Below, piece by piece: positions 56,433-64,000 of a stretch of DNA of 64,000 nucleotides (its first letter is position 1; each line of letters starts with the position of its first letter). The notes beneath the pieces were generated by a model that did no database searches, had not been told where the DNA came from, and saw only the letters and a program-made list of their open reading frames with translations. The DNA comes from Calamus simplicifolius (taxonomy: Eukaryota; Streptophyta; Magnoliopsida; Arecales; Arecaceae). Where the stretch lies: assembly GCA_900491605.1 (NCBI GenBank), contig UESW01001677.1, positions 149,877 through 213,876 on the forward strand, given 5' to 3'. The position numbers and the translations under genes are program-made.

Positions 56433-59400
56433 CCAAGGCAACCTTATCCTTTGATCATGTCAACTTCCTGTTACTTTAAATATGATGCTTTTCTTCTGAT
56501 CAGGCTTTTGAAATTAGATCCGAATCTTTTGTGAAGATCATTACCATGAAGCCCAAGAATCATTCATGTTTAATCATCAAGAATCCATAATCGATAAATG
56601 GAAGCGTACCTGAATCCATATTGCTTGATTGCTCTCCAGAGCCCTGCGGTTGGCCTTCCAGATCAACACGTACTCCCAGAGAGCCCTTTAAAATTTTCTC
56701 TAGGCTATTCTTTCTGATGATGGGATTCAGAGAAGAAGGTCGTGCTTGCAATCCAGGGACCATAACCGCTATATATAGATAATTTCATCATTATCTTTTG
56801 GTATTTCTATTTTAGCCCATCATAAAAATAGAAATAACCCCTTAGGTCTCTACACATTAAAGGGTCACACCTAATTACATACATTAAAGCCCAAATCACT
56901 GAAACCTCAGCTGATCACTTTTAATTGGGCTTAACCTTATTTGACAGTCTACAACACATAATTATTTCACATATAAGCCCAATGTTGGATTAAAAAATCC
57001 AACAATCTCCAATGGCTATATGTGTAACCTTATAATTATGTTGCAAAAATAACCAAATGAGCTCAATTTTACTGTCATTACTGAAATGTATCTATAACCA
57101 ATCCGGTCCATCAACCATACCAACATAGGATCAAAGCGGCATTTGTTATATCTATCATAACTCGACCCATCAATGGTCACGTATGTTGATACAACTGAAT
57201 GACATGGATCATGATGTGGATGTGTAGCATGAAAATTACATGTAATGTGATCTTAACATGCCTATTTCCAACTGGTCCTGCTTAAACTTGAGTGAGATCA
57301 AAACTTTAGCATAATTGTACAGAGTGTACTGAACTGAATGAAATACTTTATTTCTGATCAGAAAATATCCAAACATATAAGTGTGTACAAACCAAACATA
57401 AAGCATAAAATAGAAGCAATACAAACTCCCACTGAATCTAAGCATCATCATGCTCTATAACGCCCATGTGAGCAGTATGCTCATGAAAGACCTTGGGCGG
57501 CACACCCTTTGTAAGGGGATCTGCAACCATGGAGTTTGTCCCTATATGCTCTATAGAAATCTGACCACTCTGTACTCTTTCCTTTACAACCAGGAACTTG
57601 ATGTCAATATGCTTTGACTTGATCGAGCTCCTATTGTTATTAAAATACAATACAGCTGACTTGTTGTCACAAAATAACTTTAGCGGTCTTTCAATTCTTC
57701 CAATATGCGCAGCCTAGTGACAAAATTTTTTAGCCATATCCCATGATTGGATGCCTCATAACATGCTATAAATTCTGCTGCCATGGTAGAAGAAGCTATG
57801 AGTGTCTATTTTGCACTTCTTCAAGAAATAGCCCCACCACCTAACGGATATACATAGCCCGAAGTGGATCTTTTACTATCTTGGCATCCCGCAAAGTCGG
57901 AGTCAGAATACCCAATGATCTCAAAATGATCTGATCTCCTATATGTGAGCATGTAATCTTTTGTTCTTTTCAGATATCTCATAACCCTTTTGGCTGCTTT
58001 CCAGTGATCCATACCTGGATTGCTTAAATATCCTAACACTCCAACAATGTACGCAATATCCGGACGCGTACAAACTTGAGCATACATTAGACTCCCTACA
58101 ACCGAAGCATAAGGAATCTTTTGCATCTCTTCAACTTCAAGGTTTCCTTTTGGGCACTGATTAATACTGAATTTATCTCCTTTAGCACAGGGGAATCATT
58201 GGTTTGCAATTTTGCATGCCAAATCTCTTAAGTACTTTATCGATATAGCTCCTTTGTGATAATCCAAGGATACCCTGAGAACGATCTCGATGTATCTAAT
58301 TCCCAATACAAAGGAGGCATCACCAAGATCTTTCATTTGAAAATTGCTTGATAGAAATCTCTTGGTTTCGTGCAACATGCCTATATCATTTGTGGCAAAC
58401 AAAATGTCATCCACATACAAAACCAGAAAAATGTATTTACTTCCACTGAACTTGTGATACACACAATCATCAACTGCATTCACTTCAAAATTAAATGAGA
58501 GAATTACTTGATGAAATTTGTGGTACCATTGACGAGAAGCTTGCTTTAACCCATAAATGGATTTTGTCAATTTGCAAACCATTTTTTTGAGTCTCCTGAC
58601 ACAAAGTTTCCTGTTGCACCATATAAATTGTCTCATCAATGTCTCCATTGAGAAACGCGTCTTGACATCCATTTGATGGAGTTCCATATCATACTGTGCA
58701 ACAAAAGCCATGATTGTCCTAAAAGAGTCCTTCGATGAAACTGGAGAGAAGGTCTCTTTAAAGTCAATCCCTTCTTTTGAGTATAGCCTTTAGCCACAAG
58801 ACGAGCTTTATACCTTTCCACATTACCCTTTGAATCCCGTTTGGTCTTAAAAATCATTTGCAACCAATGGGTTTCACACCTTCTGGTAATGGGACAAGTT
58901 CCCAAACTTTATTGTCTTGCATAGACTTATACTCTTCTTTCATTGCTTCAATCCACTTTTCTGAATTAGAACCTTGTATGGCTTGAAAAAAGTTGACAGG
59001 ATCATCTTCCATCACGCCATTATTTTTCTCATGTTCCTGAAGAAACACTATATAACATCTGGAATAGCATTCTTCCTTTCTCTAATGGATCGCCGCAAAG
59101 GCACTTGTTCTTGAGGTTGTTGAGTTTGTACCTCTGAGGGTTGAACAACAATTTTTGTTGTTCTGGAATTGCAACTTGATCATTATCAAAAGCAATTATA
59201 GGAATAGGAACTAGCTGCTCTTCAACAAGAGTAGTTTCCAATTCCTCCTCAAAGACAAAGTCTCTAACTTTATTTCCCCCCCAAACTCAATATCCTCAAA
59301 GAACGTTGCAGTTCCCGTCTCAAAAATTATCCTTGATTTGGGATCATAAAACTTGAAACCCCTGGATCGCTCAGAATACCCAACAAAGTAGCTGCTCACT

Positions 59401-62400
59401 GTCCTGGAGTCCAATTTCTTTTCATATGACCTATAAGGCCTTGCCTCAGCTGGACATCCCCAAACATGAAAATGCTTTAGACTAGGCTTTCGTCCTATCC
59501 AAAGCTCATAAGGTGTTTTGACAGCTGCTTTAGTTGGTACTCTATTCAGAATGTGGCTGTGTCTTTAGTGCCTCTCCCCAGAGTGACTTTGGTAAGGTAG
59601 AATGACAAATCATACTCCTTACCATATCCTTAAGAGTCTTGTTTCGTCTTTCAGCTACACCATTCATGCTAGGTGACCCTGGCATGGTGTATTGTAACAA
59701 TTCCACTCCTCTAGGTATCTGGCAAATGGTCCTGGACGTTGTTCACCTGATCCGTCATATCTACCGTAATATTCACCACCACGGTCAGATCTGATTCCTT
59801 TAATCCTTTTGTTGAGTTGAAGCTCAACTTCAGCTTTAAATGATTTGAACACATCAAAACTTGGACTTTTCATGAATAAGAAATAGGTATGCATATCTTG
59901 AATAATCATCTATGAATGATACAAAATAATATTGACCATTCCAAGAAGGTGTAGGAAATGGTCCATAAATCCGTATGTATCAACTCTAAGACTTCCATAG
60001 TTCTATATGTACCCAATTTCTTTGTTTTGGTCTGTTTGCCCTTAATGCAATCAACACAGACATTAAAGTCTGTAAAATCAAGAGAATCCAAAATTCCATC
60101 TGACACAAGTCGTTCAACTCTATTTCTAGAGATGTGACTTAATTGCTTATGCCATAATGTTCCTGAATTTTCATTGCAAATTTTACGCTTAGTACCTCTT
60201 GATTCCATATTCAGGGTTTCATTATAAGAAGCAACAGTATCAAGCAAATATAGATTGTCATACACCATAAGAGAACCAGTTCCAATAATATTTAAATTTA
60301 ACGAAAGACTAAACTAACTATTTCCAAATGAACAACAATATCCTAATTTGTCCAAAGCTGAAATAGAAACCAAATTCCGTCTAAATGACGGTACTACAAA
60401 AGTGTCTTTCAAATCCAAATAATAACCAGAACTTAATAACAATCTAAAATGCCCAATTGCCTCCACATCTACCGACTTGCCATCTCCTATAAATGCATCT
60501 TTCAGCATCAGTTGGCCTTCGGTAGCTTAGGCAACCTCCATTGAAACACTGATGTTAGTAGTAGCACCAGAATCTAACCACCAAGTGTTTCTAGGTACTA
60601 AAGCTATATTCACTTCAGAACAGACCAAATTAAGAAATGTACCTTTCATGCCATGCATGATACTTGAAACATTCCTTCTTAATATGTCCAGACTTATTGC
60701 AGAAGAAACAACTGTCTTTATCCTGATTTTGTTTCTTCTTTGCTGGACCCTTAGCAGCCTTATTCTTTCTTTTCTTACCTTTATCCTTGCCCTTGAACTT
60801 AGTATCATTAAGGACCGATACTGAATTGAGGTTAGCAGAAATAGTAGTAACAAAAGCAATACATAAATAACATGCTCATATAAATAATTAATACCAAATA
60901 TTAATAAATTCAAATAATGGTAAATCCCATCTCAAGATACCCAGTGCAACATTAATATCAAGTCTTTGGACAGTAATATTAACTGCTAGTGGTACTCTTG
61001 TTGTAATGATCAAACACTAACAATAATGCATGTCAAATAATAAATCTATCTTTGGATCGACTTATTACTCACATGTAAATCCTTATAATCGTTACGTGTT
61101 TACCATCACACATATGTGTAGTTCGGCCAAGCATTAACCTTCCTTTGGGCCGATTAATACCCGCATGAAACATACACATACACAACATCCAACATCCTTC
61201 ATGAACTATCTACACAAGAGAGGTCACTTTGGTGATATCTTGTTTCAATTAGTTCAATTTCGAATGATGGACAAATTTATTAGGCATAGAAATACCATTA
61301 ATTTGAATTTGATTGAACCTTTTAAAAAATAACGATATGTTATTTTGAGGTTTCAACTCAATCTTTATAACAGAAAAATAATTTATCCTAATGGATAAAG
61401 CTTTACTTTACGAAACCAATTAAACCATACGGAAGGAGGTTGCTCATGCTTACAAAATTAAAAATAATAATTTTTAATGAAAGCCCAAAATATTGCCAAA
61501 GGCATGAACCGGTCCAAAATTTATGCATTAATTATTCATAAATGTTATCCCCTTCCATGCATTAAATATTTAATTTGTTCTAGCCAAATTAGCATATTCC
61601 AAGAGCGGCGCCCCACTGTTAAGGCTGATGGATTTCACCAGTTAGATTCCCAGCGAAAAAAATGGAACTCCATGCAATGCCCTCCAACGGCCAGATTTTC
61701 AATGTATACTTTGCATGGATGGAATCCCATGATTTTAAATCTCCACACGTGAGCATAATGCCAAGTTTGTTATTCCATAATTTTCTCCAGATTTTCTTTA
61801 TCCCATGGTTTGAGATATCCCAACCACCATATTTTCGAAAGATTTTCTAGATTTTCATCTAGATTCCCATCCGATTCTTCTCAACAAAAAATGGAAATAG
61901 ATTAGCATGTCGGTTTTATTCACACGAAACATGGAATTTGAAGGGTCTGCCATATCCCAACGCCCCCATGGAAATCAAATTCTCTTTATTTGACCGTTTG
62001 AATTTTGTTGCTTTGGATAAAAGCAAGTAAAGCAAGCAAAGGACGCTGGCAATAAATAAAGGAAGGTAAAACTTAGGCTTGGCGGTGGACTGCAAACGGA
62101 ATGAGTAGATTCGGTTCCTTAGTGGTGGTACCTCCCACCAATCCATCTCCATTATACCAACGAATTCCATAGAAATCATGCCTAATGCCAGAGTGTTATC
62201 CAAAGCAATCCAACCGTGAGAAGTGGATTTTCATTCCAGATTTCCATGGCAAATTCCCAAAGCTTATGCAATGTGTATTAATTAAATTAAATATAAATTT
62301 AATTTAATTTATATTTTTACTTTATCTTATCAAATAAAAAATTATCTGATTCATCTCTTAAAAAAGAAGATCGTGTAAGACTGATTTCACGATGCAGCGA

Positions 62401-63250
62401 ATATCTTTTGCTTTTAACATCAAAATTATAATTATTTTGATGCACTAATGACTTTTATTTAAAAATTGAATCTATATATTAAAAATATCATTGGCATCAA
62501 AATAAAATTTACTGTAAACTAATGAATGTTTGTCTCACGGTTACTGAATAAAACCAAAAAAGTCATATGCATAAATACGAATATCAATGCATATAAAAAA
62601 AAAATTTCAACGATTCAACATGAATAAAGGGCTCTGGTACCAATTTTTAAAATTAGATCCGAACCTTTTGGTGAAGACCATCACCATGAAGCCCAAGAAT
62701 CATTCATGTTTAATCATCAAGAATCCATAATCGATAAATGAAGCGTACCTGAATCCATATTGCTTGATTGCTCTCCAGAGCCCTGCAGTTGGCCTTCCAG
62801 ATCAACACGTACTCCCAGAGAGCCCTTTAAAATTTTCTTAGGCTATTCTTTCTGATGATGGGATTCAGAGAAGAAGGTCGTGCTTGCGATCCAGGGACCA
62901 TAACCACTATATATAGATAATTTCATCATTATCTTTTGGTATTTCTATTTTAGCCCATCATAAAAATAGAAATAACCCCTTAGGTCTCTACACATTAAAG
63001 GGCCATACCTAATTACATACATTAAAGCCCAAATCACTGAAACCTCAGCTGATCACTTTTAATTGGGCTTAACCTTATTTGACAGTCCGCAACACATAAT
63101 TATTTCACATATAAGCCCAATGTTGGATTAAAAAATCCAACACGGGCTTGTTTATTCCTTCCTCAAAAAAAAAATCTGAGCCTTTCCTTTGCATTATGGA
63201 TGACCAAAGTGCATCTCAGTCCCAATATGCATGCATGCGCACGTGTGGGC

Positions 63251-63287
<37 letters not shown>

Positions 63288-64000
63288 TCAAAGGCAAGCT
63301 AATCCTGTGATCATGTCAACCTCCCCATTACTTTAAATCTGATGCTTTTCTTGTGATCAGGCTTGCCTTTTCTTTCCTCAAAAAAAATCTGGCCCTTTTC
63401 TATGCATTATGGATGACCAAAGTGCATCTCAGTCCCAATATGCCCATTTTCTCTGTACCCTAATTCCCATGAAAATATTCTTTTGGAAAATAATAAACTC
63501 AGCAAAATTAGGTGTTGAATGAATGAGCATCCAATGCAACATCCTTTAGTAAATAATAATTCACATGATCAGGTACCACCAGCTGATTGAATGATGCGAA
63601 GAGCATGCCATTGTATTCACCTCATTATCATGAGATACAATATGCAATATCAAATAATAGTAATAACAATATGAAAAATGTCAACGGTGCAACATAAGAG
63701 AAATTAGGTTACTTATGACTAACATGAGCTAGTATCAAGTGCACAGTAACATATACCATGAGAAAACCGTATCAACAATATTCCTATCCAGAATGTAGGG
63801 TGCTAGATCATCATGATCTATCATAACAGTTTACATATTCTCACTCACATCAGATGTGAAACCACAGGGAAAGCAGATACAAAACTTGGCAGTACAAGTG
63901 CACAGATACCTTAAACCATGCACCCAAAACATGCTGTTGTAGCGCAATAAGATTTGTAGATAATGAATCTGGACAATAATTATTTACCCTCAAAAAACTG
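54819..64000 (-). CDS. Short-chain dehydrogenase (TIC32-like), 3' end of a gene running off the right edge
   Basis: Last exon 54977-54819 encodes GAATTCYVALHPQVKGVSG, YFSNSNLTEPSAKAKD and SDLAKKLWNFTMDL, then TGA. The previous exon 55452-55406 (47 bp) encodes LSHAVGKLFWKNVQQ. Both have AG/GT borders and join in frame. This is the C-terminal part of plant SDR proteins of the TIC32/retinol-dehydrogenase type, NADP(H)-dependent oxidoreductases; the Rossmann core and the Tyr-x3-Lys active site are outside the window. A possible third exon ends at 63988 (13 nt in view, CAG TTT TTT GAG G before GTAAAT). It fits the phase and would read QFFE-A-LSHAV. If so, the intron between (55453-63987) is 8.5 kb and holds copia C. 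That last link is weaker than the two exons. Confidence 0.75.
55453..56397. other. Intronic AT-rich DNA of the SDR gene, nothing recognised
   Basis: Contains a TA microsatellite near 55565. No exon fitting the SDR family was found. Confidence 0.5.
56398..56429. repeat. GA microsatellite
   Basis: AGAGAG run of about 30 bp. A similar run in a related flank copy lies at 63252-63284. Confidence 0.9.
56509..57004 (-). repeat. 3' LTR of copia C (496 bp)
   Basis: Begins TGAAATTAGATCC and ends AAAAAATCCAACA on the plus strand. Confidence 0.88.
57430..60845 (-). pseudogene. pol of copia C (CCHC, protease, integrase, RT, RNase H), frameshifted
   Basis: From the right: zinc knuckle CFFCNKSGHIKKEC (near 60700), protease WWLDSGATTNIS (near 60570), pre-integrase LWHKQLSHISRNRVERLV (near 60150), integrase HTDLWT with RSDRGGEYYGRYD (near 59770), its C-terminal YFVGYSERSRGFKFYDP (near 59370), RT with LVAKGYTQKKG and FLVLYVDDILFATND (near 58400), and RNase H with SKHIDIKFLVVKE and MVADPLTKGVPP (near 57570). 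At least seven frame breaks are present. Confidence 0.85.
60846..62628 (-). other. Leader region of copia C without recognisable gag
   Basis: About 1.8 kb of AT-rich sequence lies between the zinc knuckle and the primer site, where a gag of 200-250 residues is expected. No gag motif is visible in any frame. It may have been deleted or replaced. Confidence 0.5.
62648..63142 (-). repeat. 5' LTR of copia C (495 bp)
   Basis: Matches 56509-57004. The inner end has TAAAATTAG instead of TGAAATTAG, so one terminal CA/TG is mutated. Confidence 0.88.
63143..63987. repeat. Duplicated flank to the right of copia C
   Basis: GCATTATGGATGACCAAAGTGCATCTCAGTCCC occurs near 63193 and 63404. The segment GATCATGTCAACnTCC to GTGATCAGGCTTG (near 63310-63365) also matches 56454-56507 on the other side of copia C. 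The flanks are therefore copies of one roughly 215-bp local repeat. The remainder to 63987 shows nothing further. Confidence 0.65.

Larger units (their letters stand above)
56509..63142 (-). mobile_element. Ty1/copia element C inside the SDR gene intron
   Basis: LTRs at 56509-57004 and 62648-63142, about 97% alike by eye. Primer-like site TGGTACCAGAGCCC on the minus strand left of the right LTR (about 62629-62642) and purine-rich CATTGGAGAT right of 57004. The LTR begins with a near-palindrome TGTTGGATT and AATCCAACA. A TATA box CTATATATAG occurs in both LTRs (near 56773 and 62910). GGCTT lies near both ends, but an exact duplication could not be placed. Confidence 0.88.

Overview
The window is plant nuclear DNA. 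It has GT-AG split genes of recognisable plant families and nested plant LTR retrotransposons primed by tRNA-Met-type sites. It also has a tRNA-derived SINE, a LINE remnant, MITE-like elements and AT-rich intergenic DNA. The lineage cannot be fixed from sequence alone; a monocot such as a palm is a guess. Almost every gene and large element reads on the minus strand.

Layout. 1-5096 is a Ty3/gypsy element (CRM-like chromovirus) cut by the window edge. It sits inside the LTR of a second, coding-poor LTR element (5097-13632) that is mostly tandem arrays: about 46-bp and 15-bp repeats in the LTR, and about 47-bp and 125-bp repeats in the internal region. 14448-36664 is a seven-exon RING-finger E3 ligase gene predicted to encode 854 residues. 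Its second intron (about 15.6 kb) holds a nest: a LINE remnant was split by a Ty1/copia element, which was split by a chromovirus plus a small TRIM-like element. At the 3' end of the LINE lies an inverted partial copy of the host gene's own exon 2.

37000-54800 is intergenic. It contains the four 3' exons of a decayed plastid anion/phosphate transporter gene (PHT4 family), interrupted by a Ty1/copia element (44936-50591) with a perfect 5-bp target duplication. Around it are a SINE, a duplicated 83-bp block and several MITE-like elements. 54819 to the right edge is the 3' end of a short-chain dehydrogenase gene (TIC32-like). Its last intron but one was expanded to about 8.5 kb by another Ty1/copia element (56509-63142) that lacks a recognisable gag N-terminus.

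Overall, two probably live genes (RING ligase and dehydrogenase) and one dead gene (transporter) are embedded in layered retrotransposons. The points most worth following are the LINE-linked inverted exon-2 copy, a 137-bp intron-like segment whose removal joins protease coding in the nested chromovirus, three amber codons in its gag that all fit CAG to TAG changes, and the satellite-like LTRs of the array element. Reading frames and splice sites were worked out by eye; no database search was run.
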